A DNA stretch of 64,000 bases from the NCBI RefSeq assembly GCF_036346595.1, contig NZ_CP107834.1, positions 6,138,001-6,202,000 on the forward strand. The letters are read 5' to 3'. Source of the DNA: Streptomyces sp. NBC_00525 (GTDB lineage Bacteria > Actinomycetota > Actinomycetes > Streptomycetales > Streptomycetaceae). Positions 9,784 through 18,679 of this stretch are shown here, piece after piece. The notes below the pieces were generated by a model. That model was not told the origin of the DNA and did no database searches. It saw only the letters and a list, made by a program, of their open reading frames with translations. The translations under genes and the position numbers were made by a program. Numbering within the stretch: the stretch's first letter is position 1; every line of letters starts with the position of its first letter.

Positions 9784-10722
9784 CTAGCGCACCGCCGAGT
9801 GCCAGTACTGCGACAGGAGCTTGCCCGCGTCGGGCGCGGTGTCACGCGGCCTGTTCATCGTCGCCACGTACGTCTGGGCGTCGTCCAGCGTGACATGGTT
9901 GTCGCCGGAGGCCGAGGGCAGGCCGGTCTTCAGGTTGACCGCCCAGTTGAGCGAGCCCAGCAGCCCGCAGCCGGTGGTGCCGGGGACCGCGTACGTGGTG
10001 TCGGTCTGGGTGGCGCCCAGGAGGCTGAGCCGGTTGAGCGGTCCGGCCGTGTCCGGGGTGCCGTCACCGGCGAACTTCTGGCTGCTGACGGCCGGCTGCG
10101 TCAGGTTCTGCGGCTTGAGCAGGATCGGGTCGGAGGAGGAGCCGATGTAGCACTTGTCACCGAGGAGCGGGTTCTCCAGGTGGATGCGGACGGGAAGGGT
10201 GAGGATCGGCTTGCCGGTCGTCGTTCCCGCCAGGAGCTGGAAGCCGGTCGGGTTGTTGACCGACTCGATGGTCGCCGTCACCCGGTTCAGGTTGACGTCG
10301 GTGAGGGTGTTGCAGAGGCCCGTGATGACCGGGACGTCGTTCGGGCACATCAGCCCGAGCAGACCGCCCGGCACCTTCGCGGAGTCGGCGATGAGCGCGC
10401 CGCCCTTGGGGGAGATCACGGTGGACGTGCCGCCGGGGTGGTTGATCACACCGACCTGGAGGTCGCTGGCGCCGACCGGCACCTCGGTGTTGCCCAGCTT
10501 GATGGAGCCGCTCGCCGAGTGGGACGACACACAGATGGCGGTGTCCGTCGCCCCGTCCACCGCCAGCATGGCGGGGTCGTCCACCGGGCAGCGGCTGAAG
10601 GGCGCCCAGTTGCCGTTCAGCGTCGTGGGGGCGGCCGTGGCCGTGCCGATCGACGCGACGGCGGCGAGCGCGGTGAAGGAGGCCAGCAGCCCCACACGTA
10701 CCCGGTTCGAGCCAGTTCTCAT
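9784..10722 (-). CDS. secreted six-cysteine protein of unknown function
   Basis: A 312-residue exported protein with a signal peptide (VGLLASFTALAAVASIGTAT, cleavage near ATAAPT). The mature part has six cysteines (SRCPVDD, AICVSSH, LMCPNDV, GLCNTLT, GDKCYIGSSSD, TGCGLLGSL), enough for three disulfides. The GDKCYIGSSSDPI segment resembles a motif I associate with secreted hypothetical proteins of other mycolata-related actinobacteria, but I cannot name a function. ATG 10722 is preceded by AGGGGAA. It is transcribed away from the mce operon across an 800-base gap and converges on the other secreted genes, so all four are grouped beside the importer. Confidence 0.75.
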   Translation of the reverse strand: MRTGSNRVRVGLLASFTALAAVASIGTATAAPTTLNGNWAPFSRCPVDDPAMLAVDGATDTAICVSSHSASGSIKLGNTEVPVGASDLQVGVINHPGGTSTVISPKGGALIADSAKVPGGLLGLMCPNDVPVITGLCNTLTDVNLNRVTATIESVNNPTGFQLLAGTTTGKPILTLPVRIHLENPLLGDKCYIGSSSDPILLKPQNLTQPAVSSQKFAGDGTPDTAGPLNRLSLLGATQTDTTYAVPGTTGCGLLGSLNWAVNLKTGLPSASGDNHVTLDDAQTYVATMNRPRDTAPDAGKLLSQYWHSAVR

Positions 10723-10883
10723 GTCTTCCCCTTATTTCCGATGGGAGGCGGCCGTCGTCGAGGCGGCCGGGCGAGCCCGGAGAGATACCCGGTGCGCAGC
10801 GAATTGAGCACGGAATGCGGAAAGCGGGTGCCGGGACGGCATCGGACAGTGCCGGTACGAAATCCCATTCACCGAGCCGTGAG

Positions 10884-10899
10884 GTTACTGGCGGGAAAC
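10884..10899. promoter_or_regulatory. GTTAC-N6-GAAAC candidate operator
   Basis: GTTACTGGCGGGAAAC has the same half-site spacing as the two promoter-block copies (idealised GTTAC-N6-GTAAC). It lies about 160 bases before the start of the minus-strand secreted gene, in the position of a promoter-proximal operator. The match is short, so chance is possible. Confidence 0.4.
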
Positions 10900-11229
10900 A
10901 CCGGGACACAATCCCGCTGTATGAGAATCTGCGGGCGGGACGGTCATCTCCGTCAGGGATGAGTACGGGATTCGGCCTTCTTGTCACTTCGTGCGCAGGT
11001 CCCGCGGACCCGCCGGAGGTGCCGGCGGGCGATGAATCCGGAATGCTGCCCGCCGCTTGTGCATTCGAGCCGGTCTCCAGCGTCTCCCGGCCGCAGGTCC
11101 ACCGCCCCCGCGAAGGCCGGCCGGGCGCCGAACTTGTCATCCGGAGACAGTTTTTCCGGCCGCCCTGCTCAATCGGTGCGAAAGAACGGAGTGCTTTGTA
11201 CTCTCGCGCGAAAACTTGATGACCTGGTA

Positions 11230-11259
11230 TTGCGGGTCAGGTTACTCACCCGTAGCGTC
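11230..11259 (+). promoter_or_regulatory. Upstream promoter/operator block of the mce operon
   Basis: TTGCGG (11230-11235), 17 bases, then TAGCGT (11253-11258). The interval contains GTTAC-N6-GTAGC overlapping the -10, so a bound dimer would block polymerase. Positions 11242-11259 match the block before the secreted-protein genes in 17 of 18 bases. The resulting leader would be about 255 bases. Confidence 0.6.
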
Positions 11260-11441
11260 GCCTCCGTCAGCAACCCCTCCGGCGCGTCCGGAGGTTGCTC
11301 ACCCACCGGAGAGAGCCCGGCCCCGCGGGGTTCCGGCCTGCATCGGAGGACGGCACTGCGCAGTAGTTCACAAGATCGGGACCGGGATTTGTCATCGGAT
11401 GACAAGCCGACCGGATCTTTGTGAATGGGCTGTACAAGGGC

Positions 11442-11470
11442 TTGTCCTGGCGGTGCCGGTGAACTTAACG
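11442..11470 (+). promoter_or_regulatory. Proximal candidate promoter of the mce operon
   Basis: TTGTCC (11442-11447) and TTAACG (11465-11470) are 17 bases apart, giving a leader of about 45 bases before ATG 11522. The -10 match is moderate. Either or both promoters could be used. Confidence 0.45.
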
Positions 11471-11521
11471 TGCGCCCCTCGGTGCACTTCTGTCACTTCG
11501 TGAGCGCATGCAGGAGGTGGG

Positions 11522-12517
11522 ATGGGAATCGAAGTAGTCGTCGAAGGGCTCACCAAGTCATTCGGCAAGCAGAACATCTGGCAGGATGTGTCGCTCACGC
11601 TTCCCGCAGGCGAGGTCAGTGTCATGCTCGGCCCGTCCGGGACGGGAAAGACGGTCTTCCTCAAATCCATCATCGGCCTCCTCAAACCCGAACACGGACG
11701 CGTTCTCGTCAATGGCGTCGACATGGTGAACGGGTCCGAGCGGGACATCATGGAGACACGGAAGCTCTTCGGTCTCATGTTCCAGGACGGCGCCCTTTTC
11801 GGATCGATGTCGCTTTTCGACAACATCGCCTTCCCGCTCCGGGAGCACACCCGCAAGAAGGAATCCGAGATCCGCCGCATCGTCATGGAGCGCATCGACG
11901 TCGTCGGCCTCCTGGGCGCCGAGAACAAGCTCCCCGGCGAGATATCCGGCGGTATGCGCAAACGGGCCGGCCTCGCCCGCGCCCTCGTCCTTGACCCGCA
12001 GATCATCCTCTGCGACGAGCCCGACTCCGGCCTCGACCCCGTCCGCACCGCGTACATCTCCCAGCTCCTCGTCGACCTGAACGCCCAGATCGACGCGACG
12101 ATGCTCATCGTCACCCACAACCTCGACATCGCCTCCACGGTCCCGGACAACATGGGCATGCTCTTCCGCCGCAACCTGGTCACCTTCGGGCCGCGCGAGG
12201 TACTGCTCACCAGCGAACTGCCCGTCGTCTCGCAGTTCCTCGCCGGCCGCTGCGAGGGGCCCATCGGCATGTCCGAGGAGAAGGACGCGGCCACCCTCGC
12301 CGCCGAGGAGCTCAAGGGCTACGGCCAGGGCATCAGCTCGGCCAACGCCCCGCGCACCGTCGTCCCGCAACTGGAGCCCTCGCCCGGCCTGCCGGTGCGC
12401 CAGGGTGCCCTGCGCCGCCGGGAACGCGTCATGTCGATGCTGGGCGAACTGCCGGAGGCGGCCCGTACCGCCATCCTGGACAGCTACAGCCCGGCCGCGG
12501 GCGGTGGACGCCGGTGA
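11522..12517 (+). CDS. Mce ABC importer ATPase (MlaF/Mkl type)
   Basis: A 331-residue cytoplasmic ATPase that powers the Mce lipid importer. Walker A is GPSGTGKT at residues 37-44, the ABC signature is ISGGMRKRAGLARALV near 142, and Walker B is IILCDEPDSGLDP near 160; GMRKRAGLARAL is typical of the MlaF/MceG type. A tail of about 100 residues beyond the ATPase core includes RQGALRRRERVMSMLGELPE, as in mycobacterial MceG. ATG 11522 follows AGGAGGTGG. It heads the operon and overlaps the first permease gene by four bases. In mycobacteria this ATPase is encoded away from the mce operons, while Streptomyces loci carry it in place. Confidence 0.95.
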   Translation: MGIEVVVEGLTKSFGKQNIWQDVSLTLPAGEVSVMLGPSGTGKTVFLKSIIGLLKPEHGRVLVNGVDMVNGSERDIMETRKLFGLMFQDGALFGSMSLFDNIAFPLREHTRKKESEIRRIVMERIDVVGLLGAENKLPGEISGGMRKRAGLARALVLDPQIILCDEPDSGLDPVRTAYISQLLVDLNAQIDATMLIVTHNLDIASTVPDNMGMLFRRNLVTFGPREVLLTSELPVVSQFLAGRCEGPIGMSEEKDAATLAAEELKGYGQGISSANAPRTVVPQLEPSPGLPVRQGALRRRERVMSMLGELPEAARTAILDSYSPAAGGGRR

Positions 12518-13368
12518 CCGCCCCCATGCCCGTACGGCCCCCCGACGAACCGGTGGACCGCGCACCGGAGCAGGCCGCGCCGCCCGAGGCCCCGCGCCCC
12601 AGCAGGCTCGCCGCCCCACTGCGCGAGACCGGCCGGCTGTTCGCGCTGGCCGGGACCGTGACCCGCGAGACCTTCCGCCGGCCCTTCCAGGTACGCGAGT
12701 TCATCGAGCAGTTCTGGTTCGTCGCCAGCGTCACGATCCTGCCCGCCGCCCTCGTCTCCATCCCGTTCGGCGCGGTCATCGCCCTCCAGGTCGGCTCGCT
12801 CACCCAGCAGCTCGGCGCCCAGTCCTTCACCGGCGGCGCCAGCGTCCTCGCCGTCATCCAGCAGGCCAGCCCGATCATCGTGGCCCTGCTGGTGTCCGGG
12901 GCCGCCGGCTCCGCCATCTGCGCCGACCTCGGCTCCCGCAAGATCCGCGAGGAACTGGACGCCATGGAGGTCATGGGCGTCTCGCCCGTGCAGCGCCTGG
13001 TCGTCCCGCGCGTACTCGCCACCATGCTGGTCGCCGTCCTGCTCAACGGCCTCGTCTCGGTCGTCGGCACCCTCGGCGGCTACTTCTTCAACGTGATCAT
13101 GCAGCACGGCACACCGGGCGCCTACCTCTCCAGCTTCTCCGCCCTCGCCCAGCTGCCCGACCTCTACGTCAGCGAGGTCAAGGCGCTGATCTTCGGCTTC
13201 ATCGCCGGAATCGTCGCCGCCTACCGCGGCCTCAACCCGCGCGGCGGCCCGAAGGGGGTGGGCGACGCGGTCAACCAGTCCGTCGTCATCACCTTCATGC
13301 TGCTGTTCTTCGTGAACATGGTCCTCACGGCGATCTACCTGCAGATCGTCCCCGCGAAGGGGAGCTGA
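12514..13368 (+). CDS. YrbE/MlaE permease, first subunit
   Basis: A 284-residue inner-membrane permease of the MlaE/YrbE family. After a proline-rich N-terminus of about 50 residues come FRRPFQVREFIEQFWFVASV and the family core GSAICADLGSRKIREELDAM with EVMGVSPVQRLVVPR, the cytoplasmic coupling segment that contacts the ATPase. Several hydrophobic helices follow. It forms the membrane channel with the next gene product. It starts with GTG inside the stop of the ATPase gene (GTGA overlap). Confidence 0.93.
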   Translation: MTAPMPVRPPDEPVDRAPEQAAPPEAPRPSRLAAPLRETGRLFALAGTVTRETFRRPFQVREFIEQFWFVASVTILPAALVSIPFGAVIALQVGSLTQQLGAQSFTGGASVLAVIQQASPIIVALLVSGAAGSAICADLGSRKIREELDAMEVMGVSPVQRLVVPRVLATMLVAVLLNGLVSVVGTLGGYFFNVIMQHGTPGAYLSSFSALAQLPDLYVSEVKALIFGFIAGIVAAYRGLNPRGGPKGVGDAVNQSVVITFMLLFFVNMVLTAIYLQIVPAKGS

Positions 13369-13371
13369 CCC

Positions 13372-14175
13372 ATGTCAATGCTCGGCTGGCTCGACAGATC
13401 CGGTGATCAACTCACCTTCTACGTACGGGCACTGATCTGGATACCCCGCACCCTGCGCCGCTACCTCAAGGAGGTCCAGCGCCTCCTCGCCGAGGTCGCC
13501 TTCGGCAGCGGCGGCCTCGGGGTCGTCGGCGGCACCATCGGCGTGATGATCGCGATGACCCTGGCGACCGGCACCGTCGTCGGCCTCCAGGGGTACGCGG
13601 CCCTCAACCAGATCGGCACCGCCGCCTTCACCGGATTCATCTCCGCCTACTTCAACACCCGCGAGATCGCCCCGCTCGTCGCCGGACTGGCCCTCTCCGC
13701 CACCGTGGGCGCCGGCTTCACCGCGCAGCTCGGCGCCATGCGCATCAACGAGGAGGTGGACGGCCTCGAATCGATGGGCGTGCGCTCCATGCCCTACCTC
13801 GTCACCACGCGCATCATCGCCGGCGTCGTCGCCATCATCCCGCTCTACGCGATCGGGCTGCTCTCCTCGTACGTCGCCTCCCGCTACGTCACCGTCCTGT
13901 TCAACGGCCAGTCGGCGGGCACGTACGACCACTACTTCAACCTCTTCCTCTCCCCGACGGACGTCCTCCTGTCGGTGCTCAAGGTGCTGATCTTCAGCGT
14001 GATGGTGATCCTCGCCCACTGCTACTACGGCTTCCACGCCAGCGGCGGACCCGCCGGAGTGGGCGTCGCGGTCGGCCGGTCCGTGCGGAACGCGATCGTG
14101 CTGATCAGCGTGACCGACTTCTTCCTCTCGCTCGCGATCTGGGGCGCCACGACGACGGTGAAGGTGGCCGGCTGA
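13372..14175 (+). CDS. YrbE/MlaE permease, second subunit
   Basis: A 267-residue partner of the preceding permease. The diagnostic stretch is GAGFTAQLGAMRINEEVDGL then ESMGVRSMPYLVTTR, the same coupling segment with the EV/ESMGV pattern. Five or so hydrophobic helices follow the amphipathic N-terminal region (YLKEVQRLLAEVAFGSGG). It starts three bases after the previous stop and its stop overlaps the ATG of mceA. The two YrbE proteins are expected to form a heterodimer carrying the MceA-F assembly on the outer face. Confidence 0.93.
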   Translation: MSMLGWLDRSGDQLTFYVRALIWIPRTLRRYLKEVQRLLAEVAFGSGGLGVVGGTIGVMIAMTLATGTVVGLQGYAALNQIGTAAFTGFISAYFNTREIAPLVAGLALSATVGAGFTAQLGAMRINEEVDGLESMGVRSMPYLVTTRIIAGVVAIIPLYAIGLLSSYVASRYVTVLFNGQSAGTYDHYFNLFLSPTDVLLSVLKVLIFSVMVILAHCYYGFHASGGPAGVGVAVGRSVRNAIVLISVTDFFLSLAIWGATTTVKVAG

Positions 14176-15476
14176 TGACTACCCGCGCCGCCCGCGCCAC
14201 CGGCCGCAGAACCGCCGGAGTCGCCTTCTTCCTCGTACCCGCCGTCCTCATCTGGGTCTCGGTCTCGGTGTACGAGAAGGACTTCACCCACGACGCGACC
14301 GTCACCGTACGCACGTCGAGCGTGGGCAACGAGATGCACGAGAACGCCGACGTGAAGCTGCGCGGCGTCGTCGTCGGCCAGGTACGCGACATCGCGGCCG
14401 ACGGCGACGGGGCCCGGCTCACCCTCGCCATCCAGCCGGACAAACTGGACCGCATCCCGGCGGACGTCACCGCCCAGATGCTGCCCACCACCCTCTTCGG
14501 CGAACGGTTCGTCGCCCTCGTACCGCCCCCCTCGCCCTCCGCGCGGACCCTCGGCGCCGGCGACGTCATCCCGCAGGACCGCTCCAGCAACGCCATCGAG
14601 CTGGAACAGGTCCTCGACAACGTCCTGCCGCTGCTGACCGCCGTCAAACCCGAGAAGCTGTCCGCCACCCTCAACGCGGTCTCCACCGCGCTCCGGGGCC
14701 GGGGCGAGAAGCTCGGCGACACCCTCGTCACGCTCGACGCCCACCTGAAGAAGTTCAACCCCCAACTCCCCACGCTCAACGAGGACATCAAGGAACTCGT
14801 CAAGGTGAGCAGGCTCTACGCGGACTCCGCCCCCGACGTCCTGGACGCCCTCACCGACTTCACCACCACCAGCACCACCCTCGCCGAACAGCGGGAGAAC
14901 CTCGCCGACGTGTACGGCTCCACCACCGCCTCCGCCCGCGACGTCACCTCCTTCCTCCGGCGCAACAAGGACAACCTCATCCGGCTCGCCGCCAGCGGCA
15001 GGCCCACCCTGGAGACCCTCGCGAAGTACTCCTCCGAGTTCCCCTGCACCCTGCGCACCGTCGCCAACTTCGTCCCGGCGATGGACAAGGCGCTCGGCAA
15101 GGGCACCGACGAACCCGGACTGCACGTCACGCTCAAGACCGTGCCGTCCAAGGGGAAGTACGTCGCCGGCAAGGACACCCCGGTCTACAACGCCACCGGC
15201 GGACCGCACTGCTACTCCATCCCGTACGTCGGCACCACCGTGCCCACCGCCGACGCCCTGACCGCCCGAAGGGCCGCGGCCGACCCGGACACCGCCACCC
15301 CGGTCGAGGTCCCCGCCGCCGATCCCTCGCTCGGCATGCCCAACTCCCCGCAGGAGAGCCGGCTCGTCAACGAACTGGTCGCTCCCTCACTGAAAGTCCG
15401 GCCGCAGGCCCTGCCCGAGTGGAGCAGCGTGCTCATCGGCCCGGCCTTCCGCGGTGTGGAGGTGAAGCTCAAGTGA
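14175..15476 (+). CDS. mceA: Mce family protein MceA
   Basis: A 433-residue substrate-binding subunit. One N-terminal membrane anchor (TAGVAFFLVPAVLIWVSVSV) is followed by an MCE domain (VRTSSVGNEMHENADVKLRG, then VVVGQVRDI) and a long helical region with LEQVLDNVLPLLTAVKPEKL and TLNAVSTALRGRGEKLGDTL, which builds the hydrophobic tunnel in Mce complexes. The C-terminus is less ordered. It overlaps yrbE by one base and mceB by four. Named A by position in the operon; strict correspondence to mycobacterial MceA is assumed. Confidence 0.92.
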   Translation: MTTRAARATGRRTAGVAFFLVPAVLIWVSVSVYEKDFTHDATVTVRTSSVGNEMHENADVKLRGVVVGQVRDIAADGDGARLTLAIQPDKLDRIPADVTAQMLPTTLFGERFVALVPPPSPSARTLGAGDVIPQDRSSNAIELEQVLDNVLPLLTAVKPEKLSATLNAVSTALRGRGEKLGDTLVTLDAHLKKFNPQLPTLNEDIKELVKVSRLYADSAPDVLDALTDFTTTSTTLAEQRENLADVYGSTTASARDVTSFLRRNKDNLIRLAASGRPTLETLAKYSSEFPCTLRTVANFVPAMDKALGKGTDEPGLHVTLKTVPSKGKYVAGKDTPVYNATGGPHCYSIPYVGTTVPTADALTARRAAADPDTATPVEVPAADPSLGMPNSPQESRLVNELVAPSLKVRPQALPEWSSVLIGPAFRGVEVKLK

Positions 15477-16504
15477 AGCGCCGCTCCATCGCGGGACCGC
15501 TCGCGAAATCGATCGTCTTCATCGTGGTGACGAGCCTGGCCACCACGGTCCTGGCCCTGTCCATCGCCAACACCGGGGTCGGCGAGACCCGTTCGTACAA
15601 GGCCCGGTTCACCGACGCGACCGGCCTCATCGTCGGGGACAGCGTCCGCGTCGCCGGCGTCAAGGTCGGCCAGGTAGAGTCCATCCGGGTCGCCGACCGC
15701 CGGGTCGCCGAGGTCCGCTTCAACGTCCGCAAGGGCAAGAAGCTGCCGGCCTCCGTGACCGCGTCCATCAAGTACCTCAACATGGTCGGCCAGCGCTACA
15801 TCGACCTGGGCCAGGGCGCCGGACCCGTCGGGGAGAGCTTCGCGCCGGGCGCCACCATCCCACTGTCGCGCACCACGCCCGCGCTCGACCTCACCCAGCT
15901 CTTCAACGGCTTCCAGCCCCTCTTCGAAGGGCTCTCGCCGCCCGACGTCAACGAACTGGCCGGCTCCATCGTCCAGGTGCTCCAGGGCGAGGGCGGCACC
16001 GTCGACAGCATCCTCCAGCACGTCGGCTCGCTGACCGGCACGGTCGCCGCCAAGGACAAGGTGATCGGCGAGGTGATCAAGAACCTCAACACGGTCCTGA
16101 AGACCGTCAACGACCGCGAGGACGGCTTCAACGACCTGGTCGACACCCTCCAGGCCCTCGTCACCGGCTTCGCGGGCGACCGCAAACCCCTCGGCGAGGC
16201 CGTCACCGCGATGGGCGCGCTCACCACGGTCACCGCCGACCTCTTCGAGGACGGCCGCAAACCCCTCAAGGAGGACATCAAGCAGCTCGGCAGGCTCTCC
16301 GGGAACCTGGCCGACAACACCCCGAAGATCGAGAACTTCCTGGAGAAGACCCCGGCCAAGATGGAGGCGATCGGCCGTCTCACGTCGTACGGCTCCTGGC
16401 TCAACCTCTACCTCTGCGAGGCGAAGGTCAGCGGCATCACGACCCGCGACGGAAGCACCCCGCCGACCGGCATCGAGATCACCCAGCCGAGGTGCCAGTC
16501 ATGA
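15473..16504 (+). CDS. mceB: Mce family protein MceB
   Basis: A 343-residue Mce subunit with an N-terminal anchor (SIVFIVVTSLATTVLALSIA) and the MCE domain motifs TDATGLIVGDSVRVAGVKVG and VTASIKYLNMVGQRYIDLGQ. The helical tail includes LTQLFNGFQPLFEGLSPPDV and ends in a disulfide-capable LYLCEAKV...RCQS. GTG 15473 overlaps the mceA stop in a GTGA and fits the family start KRRSIAGPLAKSI; an earlier in-frame ATG at 15419 lies inside mceA and was not used. Confidence 0.92.
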   Translation: MKRRSIAGPLAKSIVFIVVTSLATTVLALSIANTGVGETRSYKARFTDATGLIVGDSVRVAGVKVGQVESIRVADRRVAEVRFNVRKGKKLPASVTASIKYLNMVGQRYIDLGQGAGPVGESFAPGATIPLSRTTPALDLTQLFNGFQPLFEGLSPPDVNELAGSIVQVLQGEGGTVDSILQHVGSLTGTVAAKDKVIGEVIKNLNTVLKTVNDREDGFNDLVDTLQALVTGFAGDRKPLGEAVTAMGALTTVTADLFEDGRKPLKEDIKQLGRLSGNLADNTPKIENFLEKTPAKMEAIGRLTSYGSWLNLYLCEAKVSGITTRDGSTPPTGIEITQPRCQS

Positions 16505-17520
16505 GAATCAAACCCCTGCGCCACCGCAACCCCGTCGCCGTCGGCATCGTCGGACTGCTGGTGCTCGCCCTCGTCGGATTCGGCGCCTACCGGGCCGACT
16601 CGCTCCCCTTCATCGGCGGCGGCACCACCTACAGCGCCGACTTCACCGAGTCCGCCGGACTCTCCGAGGGCGACGAGGTCCGCATCGCCGGCGTCAAGGT
16701 CGGCAAGGTCACCGGCGTCTCCCTGGACGGCGCCAAGGTGAAGGTCTCCTTCAAGGTCGAGGACGCCTGGATCGGCAACGCCAGCACCGTCGGCATCGCC
16801 ATCAAGACCCTCCTGGGCGAGAAGTACCTCGCCGTCGACCCGCTGGGCGACGCCCCGCAGGACCCCGGCGAGCGCATCACCGCGTCCCGCACCACCTCCC
16901 CGTACGACGTCACCCAGGCGTTCAACGGACTGGGCGAGACCATCGGGGAGATCGACACCGAGCAGCTCGCCAAGAGCTTCGAGACGATCTCCGCCACCTT
17001 CGAGAACTCCCCGCCCGCCGTGAAGAACGCCGCCAAGGGCCTCTCCGCGCTGTCGAGGACCGTCTCCGAACGCGACGCCCAGCTGGCGACCCTGCTCAAG
17101 GGCAGCAAGCGGCTCACCAAGACCCTCGCCGGCAAGAAGAGCGGCTTCGAAACCCTCCTGGAGGACGGCAACCTCCTCCTCGGCGAGATCCAGGCCCGCC
17201 GCGACTCCATCCATCTGCTGCTCACCGGCACCCGCGACCTGGGCGTCCAGCTCAGCGGTCTCGTCGCCGACAACAACAAGCAGCTCAAACCGACCCTCAA
17301 GGCGCTCGGCCGGGTCACCGAGGTGCTGAAGAAGAACCGCAAGAGCCTCGACAAGGTCCTGTCGCTCGCCGGCGGCTACAACCGGCTCGTCGGCAACACC
17401 CTCGGCAACGGCCGCTGGTTCGACAACTACGTCTGCGGCGTCGTCCCGAGGAACTACCTGCCCGCCGACACACCCCCCGCGACCGGATGCATGCCTCCCA
17501 AGCAGGAAGGCGGGCACTGA
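16501..17520 (+). CDS. mceC: Mce family protein MceC
   Basis: A 339-residue Mce subunit. The anchor is NPVAVGIVGLLVLALVGFGA and the MCE domain includes SADFTESAGLSEGDEVRIAG and KVGKVTGV, then IKTLLGEKYLAVDPLG. The tail carries the conserved FNGLGETIGEIDTEQLAKSF and helical repeats, ending near FDNYVCGVVPRNYLP with a final cysteine pair (VCG...TGC). ATG 16501 overlaps the mceB stop in an ATGA. Coupled overlaps through mceA-F should keep subunits stoichiometric. Confidence 0.92.
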   Translation: MRIKPLRHRNPVAVGIVGLLVLALVGFGAYRADSLPFIGGGTTYSADFTESAGLSEGDEVRIAGVKVGKVTGVSLDGAKVKVSFKVEDAWIGNASTVGIAIKTLLGEKYLAVDPLGDAPQDPGERITASRTTSPYDVTQAFNGLGETIGEIDTEQLAKSFETISATFENSPPAVKNAAKGLSALSRTVSERDAQLATLLKGSKRLTKTLAGKKSGFETLLEDGNLLLGEIQARRDSIHLLLTGTRDLGVQLSGLVADNNKQLKPTLKALGRVTEVLKKNRKSLDKVLSLAGGYNRLVGNTLGNGRWFDNYVCGVVPRNYLPADTPPATGCMPPKQEGGH

Positions 17521-17521
17521 G

Positions 17522-18679
17522 ATGAGACTCACCCGCGTCATCGGCATCGGCGCCGGCCTCGTCGTCGTGGCCGTCGCCGCCACCTCCGGGGTCATGGCCC
17601 TGGAGGAGCGGGGCGGCACCACCGTCACCGCCTACTTCGACCAGGTCACCGGCGTCTACGCCGGGTCCGACCTGCGCATCCTCGGGGTCCGCGTCGGCCG
17701 GGTCGAATCGGTGGAGCCGCGCGGCAAGGACGTCAAGGTCGTCCTGCGCATCGACGAGGGCGTCCAGGTCCCCGCGGACGCGCACGCCGTCGTCGTCGCC
17801 CCCAGCCTGGTCGCCGACCGGTACGTCCAGCTCGCCCCCGCCTACACCGGGGGAGCGGTCATGAAGGAGGGCGCCCAGCTGCCCGCCGCCCACAACGCCG
17901 TCCCGGTCGAGGTGGACCAGCTCTACGCCTCCATCACCGAACTCTCCACCGCGCTCGGCCCGGACGGGGCCAACGCACGGGGCGCCTTCGCCGGACTCCT
18001 GGACACCGGGGCCAAGAACCTCAAGGGCAACGGCAAGGACATCGGCGACTCCATCGAGCAGTTCGGCAAGGCGACGAAGACCCTGGACAAGTCCAGCGGC
18101 AACCTCTTCGACACGCTGTCCTACCTGCAGTCCTTCACCACCATGCTGAAGGACAACGACGGCAACGTCCGGGCCGCCGAGACCCAGCTGAACTCCGTCA
18201 CCGGATTCCTCGCCGACGACAAGAAGAACCTCGGCGCCGCCCTCAGAGAACTGGGCACCGCCCTCGCCCAGGTGAAGACCTTCATCAAGGACAACCGGGG
18301 CGAGCTGAAGAAGAACGTGGACGCCCTCGTGCCGATCACCCAGGCCCTCGTGGACCAGCGCGCCTCGCTCGCCGAGTCGATGGACGTCCTGCCGCTGTCG
18401 GCGGGCAACGTCCTGAACGCGTACGACCCCGAGCACCGCACCCTCAACGGACGGACCAACCTCAACGAGCTGAGCATGGGCGGCCCGCTCCTGGAATCCG
18501 CCCTCAGCCTCCAGGGACTGGCCCCGGTGGACACCGCACGGCAGCAGGCCCTGCCCGCGCTGCCGCTGCCCGCCGTGGGCACCGTCTACGGCACCCCCGA
18601 GGACACCGGAAACGCCGAGGACACCAAAAACAGCAAGGGCGCCGAGGACACCAAGGACGCGAAGGGGGCGAACCGATGA
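17522..18679 (+). CDS. mceD: Mce family protein MceD
   Basis: A 385-residue Mce subunit with an anchor at residues 5-22 (VIGIGAGLVVVAVAATSGVM), an MCE domain (VTAYFDQVTGVYAGSDLRIL, then GVRVGRVESV) and helical tail segments LYASITELSTALGPDG and NLFDTLSYLQSFTTMLKDND. The C-terminal 30 residues are a low-complexity Asn/Thr/Asp/Lys repeat (NAEDTKNSKGAEDTKDAKG), unlike its siblings. It begins one base after the mceC stop. Confidence 0.92.
   Translation: MRLTRVIGIGAGLVVVAVAATSGVMALEERGGTTVTAYFDQVTGVYAGSDLRILGVRVGRVESVEPRGKDVKVVLRIDEGVQVPADAHAVVVAPSLVADRYVQLAPAYTGGAVMKEGAQLPAAHNAVPVEVDQLYASITELSTALGPDGANARGAFAGLLDTGAKNLKGNGKDIGDSIEQFGKATKTLDKSSGNLFDTLSYLQSFTTMLKDNDGNVRAAETQLNSVTGFLADDKKNLGAALRELGTALAQVKTFIKDNRGELKKNVDALVPITQALVDQRASLAESMDVLPLSAGNVLNAYDPEHRTLNGRTNLNELSMGGPLLESALSLQGLAPVDTARQQALPALPLPAVGTVYGTPEDTGNAEDTKNSKGAEDTKDAKGANR

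Larger units (their letters stand above)
10723..11521. other. Long divergent intergenic region before the mce operon
   Basis: These 799 bases separate the minus-strand secreted gene from the mce ATPase. No frame in it has the codon bias of a gene. It is relatively AT-rich and holds a GTTAC-type site at 10884-10899, the promoter block at 11230-11259 and a second candidate promoter at 11442-11470. Its length suggests complex control. Confidence 0.6.

Noticed and set aside
11160..11240. AT-richer stretch considered for a small RNA or tRNA
   Set aside because: No cloverleaf or strong stem was found; promoter elements explain the composition.
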